Source: Nitrospira moscoviensis (GTDB taxonomy: Bacteria > Nitrospirota > Nitrospiria > Nitrospirales > Nitrospiraceae). Taken from it: a DNA stretch of 64,000 nt. The stretch spans positions 4,318,001-4,382,000 of the forward strand of contig NZ_CP011801.1 in the NCBI RefSeq assembly GCF_001273775.1, given 5' to 3'. Positions 41,439-53,374 of the stretch are shown piece by piece; positions within the stretch are counted from its first letter, which is position 1; every line of letters starts with the position of its first letter. The translations under genes and the position numbers were made by a program. Under the pieces are notes generated by a model. It worked only from the letters and a program-made list of their open reading frames with translations. It did not search any database and was not told the origin of the DNA.

Positions 41439-42377
41439 ATGACAGGCGGATTTCTCGTGGTGCTCTTTCTCGCATTGCTGGTCCTCTACGTCATCGCCAA
41501 GACCGCGGTCGTGGTTCCGCAGCAAAGCGCCTACGTCGTGGAGCGCCTCGGCAAATACTCGGCCACGTTGGATGCGGGCTTTCACATTCTGCTCCCGTTC
41601 ATCGACACCATTCGCTACAAACATTCGCTGAAAGAAACGGCCGTCGATATTCCCGAGCAGGTCTGCATCACGCGCGACAACGTGCAGGTGTCCGTCGACG
41701 GGGTGCTGTATCTCAAAGTCTTGCATCCGCAACGGGCCTCGTACGGCATCAGCGACTATCACTTCGCCCTGTCCCAACTGGCGCAAACCACCCTGCGCAG
41801 CGAGATCGGCAAGATCGAGCTGGATCGGACGTTCGAGGAGCGGACGAACATCAACATCCAGGTCGTCAACGAACTGGACAAGGCGTCGGAGCCGTGGGGC
41901 GTGAAAGTCCTGCGCTACGAGATCAAGAACATCACGCCGCCGAAAGACGTGTTGAACGCGATGGAGAAGCAGATGCGCGCCGAACGGGAAAAACGCGCCC
42001 TGATTTTGACGTCCGAAGGCGAGCGTGACGCCGCGATCAACCAGGCCGAGGGCGAGAAGCAGCAAGTGATCAAGGCCTCGGAAGCCAAGAAACAGCAGCA
42101 GATCAACGAAGCGGAGGGCGCGGCGGCGGCCATCTTGGCCATCGCGCAGGCCACCGCGGAAGGTTTGCGGAAAGTCGCGGAGACGATCCAAGTGCCGGGC
42201 GGGCAGGAAGCGGTGCAGCTGCGCGTGGCCGAACAATACATCACGAAATTCGGCGAACTGGCCAAAGCGACCAACACACTCGTGCTCCCGGCCAGCGTGT
42301 CGGACGTCGGATCGATGATCGCGCTCGCAATGAGCGCCATGCGGCAGCCCGCGCCAGGCAGCACCGCCAAGTCGTGA
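41439..42377 (+). CDS. SPFH/Band 7 (stomatin/QmcA-like) membrane protein
   Basis: This 312-residue protein has an N-terminal transmembrane helix (about 6-25), then the PHB domain with V-P-Q-Q-S-A-Y-V-V-E-R-L-G-K-Y and D-N-V-Q-V-S-V-D-G-V. A coiled-coil part is rich in Glu/Ala/Lys (A-I-N-Q-A-E-G-E-K-Q-Q-V-I-K-A-S-E-A-K). In the family it forms membrane rafts or scaffolds and partners with NfeD. I chose ATG 41439 because GGAGGAGG lies right before it; the nearby ATG at 41424 actually overlaps that site. It forms an operon with the upstream nfeD-like gene. Confidence 0.92.
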   Translation: MTGGFLVVLFLALLVLYVIAKTAVVVPQQSAYVVERLGKYSATLDAGFHILLPFIDTIRYKHSLKETAVDIPEQVCITRDNVQVSVDGVLYLKVLHPQRASYGISDYHFALSQLAQTTLRSEIGKIELDRTFEERTNINIQVVNELDKASEPWGVKVLRYEIKNITPPKDVLNAMEKQMRAEREKRALILTSEGERDAAINQAEGEKQQVIKASEAKKQQQINEAEGAAAAILAIAQATAEGLRKVAETIQVPGGQEAVQLRVAEQYITKFGELAKATNTLVLPASVSDVGSMIALAMSAMRQPAPGSTAKS

Positions 42378-42382
42378 CCGGT

Positions 42383-42411
42383 TTGACTTGGTCTCAGCCG
42401 TCGCCTAGAAT
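42383..42411 (+). promoter_or_regulatory. gmhA promoter (near-consensus sigma-70)
   Basis: TTGACT (42383-42388), a 17-bp spacer and TAGAAT (42406-42411), ending 12 bp before the gmhA ATG. Transcription would start about 6 bases before the start codon, so the mRNA should be effectively leaderless. Confidence 0.65.
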
Positions 42412-42423
42412 CCGCCACCGATT

Positions 42424-43002
42424 ATGACGAAGGTCATCCTCGACGCCTTCGACGAGAGCGCGCGCGTCAAACAGCAATTCGCGCGCGACCACGCCGACCG
42501 GATCGCAGTGGTCGCCACGCTCCTCGCCCGGGCCTTTCGCGACGGCTCTAAAGTCCTGTTGTTCGGCAACGGCGGCAGCGCCACCGACGCGGCCCACATC
42601 GCCGCCGAGTTCGTCGGCCGATACAAGCGGGACCGCCGGCCGTTGCCCGCCATCGCCCTCGCCACGGACATCGCCGCCATCACCTGCATCGCCAACGACT
42701 ACGGGTATGATGAGCTGTTCGCGCGGCAGATCCGGGCGCATGGCCGGAAGGGCGATATCGCCATCGCGATCAGCACGAGCGGGAACAGCCCCAACGTCCT
42801 CAAGGGCGTCGAAGCGGCCAAGGACCTCGGCTTGACGACGATCGCCTGGACGGGCGGCACCGGCGGCAAGCTGGCCGCGCTGGTCGACCATCCCTTCGTC
42901 GTACCCTCCACCGTGACGGCCCGGATTCAGGAGAGCCATATCACGCTCGGCCACGTCTTGTGCGAGCTCGCAGAGGAACAGCTCCTTGGCCAGCAGGCGT
43001 AA
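42424..43002 (+). CDS. gmhA: Phosphoheptose isomerase
   Basis: This 192-residue SIS-domain isomerase converts sedoheptulose-7-phosphate to D-glycero-D-manno-heptose-7-phosphate, the first step of the LPS core heptose pathway. It has G-N-G-G-S-A-T-D-A-A-H at residues 40-50, S-T-S-G-N-S-P-N near 119-126 and the catalytic E and H in I-Q-E-S-H-I-T-L-G-H. The length fits (190-200). The ATG at 42424 is nearly leaderless. hldE-C lies 5.4 kb downstream. The next gene overlaps its 3' end by 17 bp, so they are co-transcribed. Confidence 0.95.
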   Translation: MTKVILDAFDESARVKQQFARDHADRIAVVATLLARAFRDGSKVLLFGNGGSATDAAHIAAEFVGRYKRDRRPLPAIALATDIAAITCIANDYGYDELFARQIRAHGRKGDIAIAISTSGNSPNVLKGVEAAKDLGLTTIAWTGGTGGKLAALVDHPFVVPSTVTARIQESHITLGHVLCELAEEQLLGQQA

Positions 43003-43984
43003 GCGGTCGCGCGGGCCGGCTTCCACGGGCCGGCTGATCGCCCCCATCAATGCGTCGGACCTGAAGACCTATCCGCTTAAAAAACGCCACAGCAAAGTCC
43101 GGGTGTCGGACTTTGCCGCGCCGTGGCGGCGGGGAGGTTCCTTGTCCAAATTCCTCGCGACCCTGCCGGATATTCTGGCAGTGAAGGCCCTCCGCGCCGT
43201 CGTCGCGGCCATCGTCACGGCCCGCCGAACCGGCCGCCCGGTCATCCTGGGAATCGGCGCGCACGTCCTCAAGGTGGGATTGGCGCCGGTGATCACCGAC
43301 TTGATGGAACAAGGCGTCGTCACCGCCGTGGCGATGAACGGCGCCGGCATCATTCACGACTTCGAATTGGCGCTCATGGGCCATACGTCGGAAGAAGTCG
43401 ACGCGGAAATCGACGACGGCCGGTTCGGCATGGCGGAAGAAACGGGCCGGATGCTGAACGAGGCCATCTGCGGGGGCGCGGCGGCCGGGCAGGGTTTGGG
43501 CGAAGCGGTCGGGCGCTACATCAACCGCTCCGCCGCGCTCTTTCCGCACCGCGCGACCAGCATCCTCGCCGCCGGCGCGCGCCTCGGCCTGCCGGTGACC
43601 GTCCATGTCGCGCTGGGGACCGACATCATCCACATGCATCCGTCCGCGGACGGCGCGGCGATCGGCGCGACGTCTCTGTTGGACTTCCGCCGCCTGGCGG
43701 CTGTCGTCGCCGGCATGGAGGGTGGCGTCTATGTGAACGTGGGCTCCGCCGTGATTTTGCCGGAAGTGTTTCTCAAAACGGTCTCCCTGGGGAGGAACCT
43801 CGGCTACCCGTTGTCGAAGATCACGACCGTGAACATGGATTTTCTCTCGCACTATCGTCCCCAAACCAACGTGGTTCGCCGCCCCACCCAGAAGGGCGGC
43901 CGGGGCTACTCGTTGACGGGGCACCACGAAATCATGCTGCCGCTGCTGGCCGCCGCGGTCATTGAGGCGCTGGGGCGTCCATGA
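42986..43984 (+). CDS. Deoxyhypusine synthase-like protein (distant), function unknown
   Basis: This 332-residue soluble protein has a central segment P-V-I-L-G-I-G-A-H-V-L-K-V-G-L-A-P-V and A-V-A-M-N-G-A-G-I-I-H-D-F-E (about 90-130). It vaguely matches the Rossmann core of deoxyhypusine synthases, including the nucleotide-binding A-x-N-G-A-G-I-x-H-D. The archaeal/eukaryal active-site Lys context is not evident, and bacteria usually lack eIF5A, so a different reaction is likely. It starts at a TTG (42986) inside the gmhA end with GAGGAA upstream, and its stop overlaps the next gene's start by ATGA. It lies in an LPS heptose/SprT operon. Confidence 0.55.
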   Translation: MASRRKRSRGPASTGRLIAPINASDLKTYPLKKRHSKVRVSDFAAPWRRGGSLSKFLATLPDILAVKALRAVVAAIVTARRTGRPVILGIGAHVLKVGLAPVITDLMEQGVVTAVAMNGAGIIHDFELALMGHTSEEVDAEIDDGRFGMAEETGRMLNEAICGGAAAGQGLGEAVGRYINRSAALFPHRATSILAAGARLGLPVTVHVALGTDIIHMHPSADGAAIGATSLLDFRRLAAVVAGMEGGVYVNVGSAVILPEVFLKTVSLGRNLGYPLSKITTVNMDFLSHYRPQTNVVRRPTQKGGRGYSLTGHHEIMLPLLAAAVIEALGRP

Positions 43985-44622
43985 TCCGGCTGTCCGCGGA
44001 CGCCTTGCAGCAGCGCTGGCGGGAGTTGAACGAGCGGTTCTTCGAGGGCCAGTTGCAGCCGATTCCCATCGTCTGGAGCCGGCGGTTGACCGCATCGGTC
44101 GGCATGTTCGTGAGCCGCGGAGGCCCGCGCGCACGCGATCTGGACGCCGGCCGGCGCCATCGGGAAATCCGCCTGTCGCTCCCCCTGCTTGAACGCCTCG
44201 CCCAGCGCAGCGCGTACGCCGAGCAGGAGCTGCTGAACACGCTGGCGCACGAGATGATCCATCAATGGCAGTTCGACGTCTTACGGCGCCGGCCGAATCA
44301 CGGGCTGGACTTCATGCGGAAGATGACGGAGATGAATCGGTCGGGAACGGTGACGATCACCACCTACCATGCCTTGCAGAAAGAAGTGGCGGCCTTGTCG
44401 CGCTTTGCCTGGCGCTGCCGGCACTGCGGCCGGGTGTATCGGCGGCAACGCCGGACGATCGAGCCGGCGCGCCATCATTGCGGCCGATGCCGCGGGCCCC
44501 TCCAGGAGCTTCCGCTCCCCACCCCGCCCGCTCCGCACGCGCCGGCCGGTCGTCGCGGCTCGCCGGCGGGTTCCCGCCCCTCCGGTCCGGTGCAGTTGGT
44601 CCTCGCCTGGCGGGATTCTTAG
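43981..44622 (+). CDS. SprT-like zinc metallopeptidase
   Basis: This 213-residue protein has the SprT zinc site H-E-M-I-H (about 84-88) in N-T-L-A-H-E-M-I-H-Q-W, followed by H104 in N-H-G-L-D-F-M. A C-terminal zinc ribbon has C-R-H-C-G and C-G-R-C-R around 140-165. A Pro-rich tail (about 175-200) ends the protein. In the family, SprT/Spartan cleave DNA-protein crosslinks. It overlaps the previous gene by 4 bp (ATGA) and its end overlaps the convergent kinase by 4 bp. Confidence 0.85.
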   Translation: MIRLSADALQQRWRELNERFFEGQLQPIPIVWSRRLTASVGMFVSRGGPRARDLDAGRRHREIRLSLPLLERLAQRSAYAEQELLNTLAHEMIHQWQFDVLRRRPNHGLDFMRKMTEMNRSGTVTITTYHALQKEVAALSRFAWRCRHCGRVYRRQRRTIEPARHHCGRCRGPLQELPLPTPPAPHAPAGRRGSPAGSRPSGPVQLVLAWRDS

Positions 44623-47600
44623 GCGGCCCGATTCCGTTTGTCCGCACTGGCCCGTTCGGCACCGGCCTGTTCCAGCGCGGCTCGCACCCGGATGAGCTCG
44701 CGATTCAGCTCCGCCAGGAGTCGGCCGCATTGATCGGCGTCCGCCAGGTCCGCAGCCCGCTGCGCCCGCTCGCAGAGTTTCGCCATCGCGAGCGCGCCCA
44801 GATGGCCGGCGCTGCCTTTGAGCCGATGCGCCAGCCGCCCCATCTCCCGGAGATCCCCGGCGTCCCGGGCAGCCCGCATCTGATTCATCGACTCAGGAAC
44901 ATCTTTCAGAAATTGGCCGATCAACGCGGGCAGGAATTCCGGCGCATCGTCGCCGCCCAACTCGCGCAGCCCTTGGAAGATCAGCGGGTCGATGGCCGGC
45001 TCTTCCCGGTTCATCGCGGGATCGTGCCTCACTGGAGACAGGCGTCGGTCCAACACAGCTGCGAGCGTCTCCAGCATGATCGGTTTCGAGAGATACTCGT
45101 CCATGCCGGCGGCCAGGCAGCGTTCCCGGTCCCCTTCCATCGCATTGGCCGTCATGGCGATGATGGGGACATGATGTGTGACGCGTGATCCGTGACGCGT
45201 TGAGGCGGAACCTTGTTCCGGCTCGTCACTCGTTGCGCGTAACTCGTCACGTTGTTCCCGATCCCGAATCCGCCGCGTGGCTTCGAACCCGTCCATCTCG
45301 GGCATTTGGCAGTCCATGAAAATCAGATCGTATCGCAGGCGGCCCGCCGCCTCGACCGCTTCAGCTCCGTTGGCCACGAGATCCACGCGATAGCCCAGCC
45401 GCTCGAAGAGCCGCACCGCCACTTTCTGATTGATGACGTTATCCTCCGCCAACAAGATCCGGATGTGCGCGCCGGCGCGGGCCTCCGCGACCGTATGGCG
45501 GGTGACGAGCGGCGGATGGTGCCGGTCTCCGGACGGACGGCCAGCGGCGGGCGGGGAGGCGTCCAGCGCGGCGACGAGCGCCTCGTAGAGGTGGGACTCC
45601 CGGATCGGTTTGGTCAGGTACGCCGCCAGGCCGGCTTCCCGGGCGGCCGCGGCGTCGCCGCGCCGCCCGAGCGACGTCAGCAGCACCAGGCGCACACCGG
45701 CCCAGCGCGGATCCGCTTTCATCGCCCGGGCCAGAGCCAACCCATCGACGGATCCCATATCGGCGTCCAACAAGGCCAGATCGAACGGGGCCGGTTCCTG
45801 CTGCTGCGCGATCCAGTCTCGGACGGCCGGGCCGCCCACCATCGGCGTCGGATGCATGCCCCACCGGTTCAGGAGCTCGACCAGGATGGCCCGATTGACG
45901 GCCTTGTCGTCGACGATCAATGCCCGGCGCCCCTGCAGCCGTTCCAAGGATCGCGTGATGCCCGCCGCCACGCCGGCGCTCTTGTCGAGGCGCACGGTGA
46001 ACCAGAAACAGCTTCCCTCGCCGGGGCGGCTCGTGACTCCGATCGCCCCGCCCATCAGCTCGACCAGCCGCTTGCAAATCGCGAGGCCGAGTCCGGTCCC
46101 GCCGTATTTCCTGGTGGTGGACGCGTCCGCCTGGCTGAACGATTGGAACAACCGCTGCTGCGCGTCCTCCGCGATGCCGATGCCCGTATCCGTGATCGCG
46201 ATCCGGATGGCGGCGGCGCGCTCGGATTGCTCCTCCACCGTCACCTGCAGGACGACGTCGCCGCGGTCGGTAAACTTGATCGCGTTGCCCGCGAGGTTCA
46301 TCAGGATCTGGCGCAGCCGGCCCGGGTCGCCGACGACGCCGCGCGGCACGTCGGCATGAAACAGGCAGGCGAGGTTCAGCCCTTTGGACGACGCCCGCTC
46401 CGCCAGCAGTTCCAAGGCGTCCTCCACGGCGACCCGCAGGTCGAAGTCGATCCGTTCGAGGCTCAGCTTGCCCGCTTCGATTTTCGAGAAATCGAGGATG
46501 TCGTCGATGAGCATCAGGAGATGGTCACCGCAGCAGCGCACCGTCTCCCCGTACTCCCGCTGTTCCTCCGTCAACGCGGTGTCCAGCAGCAGGCCCGTCA
46601 TGCCGATGATGCCGTTCATCGGCGTGCGGATTTCATGGCTCATCGTCGCGAGGAACGCGGATTTGGCTTCGGTGGCCGCCTGGGCCTCTCGCAGCGCGGC
46701 GTCGAGCTGATGATTGATGCGTTCGAGCTGTTGCGCATAGTCGGTCACGGCCTTTTCCGATTCCTTGCGGGCCGTGATGTCGCGGATGAACGCGCTGAAA
46801 CTCACCGTGCCGTCCAGTCGGAGGGGCGCGATCGCCAGCTCGATCGGAAACTCCCGGCCGTCGCGGCGCAGCCCCACGATTTCGATCAACTTGTTGAAGA
46901 CGGTGGCGGTCCCTGTTTGGCAAAAGCGCGCCAGCCCCGCCCGGTGCGCGGCCCGATAGACCGGCGGGATGATCGTGTCCGCCAGATCCCGCCCGACGGC
47001 CTCGTGATGCGTCCAGCCGAACATCGTCTCGGCTTGGCTGTTCCATTCGGTGATGACGCCGTTCACGTCCATCGCGATGACGGCGTCCAGCGCCGTGTCG
47101 ATGATAAGGCGCGTCCGGCTTTCATTCTCGCGCAACGCCCCTTCCACTTCCGTCCGTTCGAGAAACAACCCGATTTGGCTGCCGATAATGCCGAGCGCCC
47201 GCAGCAACTCCGGGTCGGAGGGGTGCGCCTCTTCGCTGAAGAATTCCATGACGCCGTAGACGTTCGCCCGTAGCCACACGGGAAAGGCGCAGGCGGCGCG
47301 CAGCCCGCCCAGCGCCGCCTGCGGCCCGGACCCGTCGGGCTCCCCGCGCATGTCGCCGATCCACTGCGGCTCCCCGCGCGCCCAACAGCGTCCGGGCAGC
47401 CCGACACCCGATGCGAAGGTACGTTCGCGGCACCGGGCCAGAACGTCCTGAGCGACCGACGGATCCCGAGTCCAGGTTTGCGTGCAGGCCAACACCGGAG
47501 GCTCGTCGCGCACCTGCCAGAGCAGGCCGACCGACCAGTCCAAGGCCGCGGCGACGGCGCGGAGCAGATCGGGCAAGGCCTGCTCCACTGAGCTGGATTC

Positions 47601-48272
47601 CGCCAGCACTTTCGCCACCGCATGTTGCAACGCCTGGCGGCGGTCGCTCCGCCGCTGTTCGGTGATGTCCCGAAACACGCAGAGCACCGAGACTCCGGCT
47701 TCGCCGCCGGTGGGCAGCGACACCGCCGTCATGTCGACCCAGCGGACCGCACCGGAGAAGCCGAGGAGGCGCCCCGTGGCGACGACGCCCCGCCCCTGGA
47801 AGGCCGCGTCATGTCCCCGTTCGAAGGCGGCATGATCGTCGGGGTGCACGAACTGATCGAGCGATTTTCCGACCACTTCCTCGGGAAAGGCGGCGGCGAT
47901 GAGCGCGCACCCCGCAGGATTGATGTGCACTACACGACGCGCCCGGTCCAGCACCAATACCCCTTCCGGATCGATTTCCAGAATCGTTTCCAGGCGCCGC
48001 TGCTTCTCGCAGGCGCTGGCTCGCTCCTCTTCCGCTTGCATCCATTGGCGTTGCGCCCTATGGGTGATCACGGCCAACCAGGCACACAGCGGAACGGCGA
48101 GCAGCGTCGCTGCGAGGGATACCCGCCACCCGGACTCCCAGCCCAACGGTCCGATCCATCCCATGCCGAGCGTGACGGCGGACACCAGACCGATCAGCGC
48201 CATTTGGCGGCGGTACGTGATCCGCCGCCCGCCCTGAGGGACAGGCCCTTGCGCCGGCAGTTCAGTAGTCAT
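44619..48272 (-). CDS. Hybrid sensor histidine kinase (PAS-GAF-PAS-HisKA-HATPase-REC-REC-HPt)
   Basis: This 1217-residue membrane sensor has two N-terminal transmembrane helices, a PAS domain (about 90-205), a GAF domain (about 215-375) and a second PAS (about 385-505). HisKA follows with H546 in M-S-H-E-I-R-T-P-M-N-G, then HATPase_c (N-box N-A-I-K-F-T, G1 D-T-G-I-G-I, G2 G-T-G-L-G-L). Two receivers come next (phospho-sites about D836 and D987) and an HPt with H1149 in A-H-R-L-K-G-S-A-G. It resembles BarA/ArcB-type phosphorelays. Receiver 2 carries about 25 additional residues encoded by heptamer repeats. The ATG at 48272 is likely; a TTG at 48299 is possible. No partner regulator is adjacent. 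Confidence 0.93.
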   Translation of the reverse strand: MTTELPAQGPVPQGGRRITYRRQMALIGLVSAVTLGMGWIGPLGWESGWRVSLAATLLAVPLCAWLAVITHRAQRQWMQAEEERASACEKQRRLETILEIDPEGVLVLDRARRVVHINPAGCALIAAAFPEEVVGKSLDQFVHPDDHAAFERGHDAAFQGRGVVATGRLLGFSGAVRWVDMTAVSLPTGGEAGVSVLCVFRDITEQRRSDRRQALQHAVAKVLAESSSVEQALPDLLRAVAAALDWSVGLLWQVRDEPPVLACTQTWTRDPSVAQDVLARCRERTFASGVGLPGRCWARGEPQWIGDMRGEPDGSGPQAALGGLRAACAFPVWLRANVYGVMEFFSEEAHPSDPELLRALGIIGSQIGLFLERTEVEGALRENESRTRLIIDTALDAVIAMDVNGVITEWNSQAETMFGWTHHEAVGRDLADTIIPPVYRAAHRAGLARFCQTGTATVFNKLIEIVGLRRDGREFPIELAIAPLRLDGTVSFSAFIRDITARKESEKAVTDYAQQLERINHQLDAALREAQAATEAKSAFLATMSHEIRTPMNGIIGMTGLLLDTALTEEQREYGETVRCCGDHLLMLIDDILDFSKIEAGKLSLERIDFDLRVAVEDALELLAERASSKGLNLACLFHADVPRGVVGDPGRLRQILMNLAGNAIKFTDRGDVVLQVTVEEQSERAAAIRIAITDTGIGIAEDAQQRLFQSFSQADASTTRKYGGTGLGLAICKRLVELMGGAIGVTSRPGEGSCFWFTVRLDKSAGVAAGITRSLERLQGRRALIVDDKAVNRAILVELLNRWGMHPTPMVGGPAVRDWIAQQQEPAPFDLALLDADMGSVDGLALARAMKADPRWAGVRLVLLTSLGRRGDAAAAREAGLAAYLTKPIRESHLYEALVAALDASPPAAGRPSGDRHHPPLVTRHTVAEARAGAHIRILLAEDNVINQKVAVRLFERLGYRVDLVANGAEAVEAAGRLRYDLIFMDCQMPEMDGFEATRRIRDREQRDELRATSDEPEQGSASTRHGSRVTHHVPIIAMTANAMEGDRERCLAAGMDEYLSKPIMLETLAAVLDRRLSPVRHDPAMNREEPAIDPLIFQGLRELGGDDAPEFLPALIGQFLKDVPESMNQMRAARDAGDLREMGRLAHRLKGSAGHLGALAMAKLCERAQRAADLADADQCGRLLAELNRELIRVRAALEQAGAERASADKRNRAA
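45176..45249. repeat. Heptamer tandem repeats inside the second receiver domain
   Basis: Tract one (45176-45203): GTGTGAC, GCGTGAT, CCGTGAC, GCGTTGA. Tract two (45222-45249): CTCGTCA, CTCGTTG, CGCGTAA, CTCGTCA. Eighteen bases separate them. They encode the loop between the M-P-E-M-D-G helix and the I-I-A-M-T-A strand (about residues 1008-1033). Confidence 0.8.
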
Positions 48273-48425
48273 ACGGTCGGGACCGGGAGCCTGGCTCAAG
48301 ACAGACCTCTCTCCACGTTCCTTACCGTTTGTATCGGTTTGGAACTGCGCCGGCTTAAGACCGGTGCGGCGGGGTCCTGCTCTTCCGCTCTTTCCCTCCC
48401 GGGAGCGGCCAGGTATGATGCAGCC

Positions 48426-48908
48426 ATGAGCGGGAAAGTGGTGTCACGCGAACAGGCGATCGAGGAAACGGCTCGGGCGCGCGCCGCCGGGAAACGCGTC
48501 GTCTTCACGAACGGCTGCTTCGATCTGATGCACGTCGGCCATACGCGCTATCTACAGCAGGCGCGTGCGATGGGCGATCTGTTGATTGTCGGAGTCAACT
48601 CCGATGCGTCCGTGCGTAGCCTCGACAAAGCGCCGGACCGGCCCATCGTCCCGGAGTCCCAGCGGGCGGAAGTGCTGGCCGCCCTGAGCTGCGTGGATCT
48701 CGTCGTGATCTTTCCCGAGCCGGACCCCGGTAGCCTGATCACCGCCCTGCAGCCGGATGTGCTGGTCAAGGGAGGCGACTGGGCGCTGGACCGCATCATC
48801 GGCCGCGACGCGGTCGAAGCGCGCGGCGGCGTCGTGCGCACGGTCCCGCTCGTTCCCGGCCAATCGACCACGGCCCTGCTTCAACGCATCCGGTCAACCC
48901 CGGCGTGA
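48426..48908 (+). CDS. hldE: D-glycero-beta-D-manno-heptose 1-phosphate adenylyltransferase
   Basis: This 160-residue nucleotidyltransferase activates heptose-1-phosphate for LPS core synthesis. It has F-T-N-G-C-F-D-L-M-H-V-G-H near residues 26-38 (the H-x-G-H site), L-I-V-G-V-N-S-D and V-K-G-G-D-W. The length (160) and lack of a kinase half show it is a stand-alone RfaE2/HldE C-terminal type; the kinase partner is not in the window. A TATGAT box ends 6 bp before the ATG. The mfd gene begins 3 bp after its stop. Confidence 0.93.
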   Translation: MSGKVVSREQAIEETARARAAGKRVVFTNGCFDLMHVGHTRYLQQARAMGDLLIVGVNSDASVRSLDKAPDRPIVPESQRAEVLAALSCVDLVVIFPEPDPGSLITALQPDVLVKGGDWALDRIIGRDAVEARGGVVRTVPLVPGQSTTALLQRIRSTPA

Positions 48909-48911
48909 TTC

Positions 48912-52379
<3,468 letters not shown>

Positions 52380-52404
52380 TCGAGATCCGCATGCGCCGTC
52401 ACCC

Positions 52405-53283
52405 ATGACAGCCCGTCGCTTCCGCGTGGCCCGCTTCTCCTCCTTCGCCGCACTCGTCGGACTGGTGTTGAGCCTGTGGAGCTGCGCTCCGCAGCAGGAA
52501 GAGCCGGTCCTTGCCCTGGTGAACGGGCGCGCGATCACGCAATTGGAATTCGACGTCCGGTGGAACGAGCTCTCCGACGCCACCCGGGCGCGCTACGAGA
52601 AGGAAGGCGGGAAACGGCGGTTCCTGGACGAGCTGATCACCCGCGAGCTGTTGATGCAGGAAGCCCGGCGTCAGGGGCTGGACCAGAGCGACGCGATCCG
52701 TGACAAGACACAGCGGTACAAAGAGCAGCTGATTCTCGACGAGCTGCTCAAAGACAAGCTGAAGACGAAAGTGGAGCTCTCGCAGGCGGAACTGGACGCG
52801 TATTATGAGAAGCACGCCCATGAGCTGCTGGCGCCGCTCAAAGTGCAGGTGTTCCAAATGCTGCTTCCGAATTTCTCCGCCGCCAAGGACCTCGAAACAC
52901 AGATCAACAAGGGCGGCGACTTCGGGAAGTTCGCCCAGCGCTATTCGATCGATAACAAGAGCAAGGCGAAAGGCGGCGACCTGGGCCCCTACCGCAAGGA
53001 TTTGGTCATTCCGGAAGTCGACGCGGTGATCCATCAACTGAAGCCCGGCATGGTGAGCGCCCCGATCAAGACGGACGCGGGCTATTATCTCGTGATGATC
53101 ACCCCGCTCGACAAGGAAACGATCCAAGCCGACCTGGCGACTCGCGAACGGCTGCGCCAGGAGTTGCTCGCCGACAAACGCCGCAAACGGTTCGAGGAAG
53201 TCATCGCCGATATCCGGACCAACGCCACCGTCCGCCTCGCCGACGCGTCGCGCTATATCACCGAAGGGACTCGGAAGAACTAG
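52405..53283 (+). CDS. PpiC-type peptidyl-prolyl isomerase lipoprotein
   Basis: This 292-residue lipoprotein has a lipobox L-W-S-C at the end of its signal and a SurA-N-like segment (V-N-G-R-A-I-T-Q-L-E-F). A parvulin domain follows (about 160-245) with V-F-Q-M-L-L, F-G-K-F-A-Q-R-Y-S, K-G-G-D-L-G-P-Y and I-K-T-D-A-G-Y-Y-L-V-M. In the family it catalyses proline isomerisation during outer-membrane protein folding. The start at 52405 sits just before the signal; it follows mfd closely. The next gene encodes a second SurA-like protein, so they form a chaperone pair. Confidence 0.88.
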   Translation: MTARRFRVARFSSFAALVGLVLSLWSCAPQQEEPVLALVNGRAITQLEFDVRWNELSDATRARYEKEGGKRRFLDELITRELLMQEARRQGLDQSDAIRDKTQRYKEQLILDELLKDKLKTKVELSQAELDAYYEKHAHELLAPLKVQVFQMLLPNFSAAKDLETQINKGGDFGKFAQRYSIDNKSKAKGGDLGPYRKDLVIPEVDAVIHQLKPGMVSAPIKTDAGYYLVMITPLDKETIQADLATRERLRQELLADKRRKRFEEVIADIRTNATVRLADASRYITEGTRKN

Positions 53284-53374
53284 CCCGCCGCGCCCCGGCC
53301 CCGTTCTCCCCAGCGCCGTGGGTTTCGTGTACAATCCAGCTCGTTTCAAACACTCTTCCATCACAGGCCTGTCC

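Noticed and set aside
45252..47273. 673-codon frame antisense to the hybrid kinase
   Set aside because: Shadow frame; kinase domains occupy the other strand.
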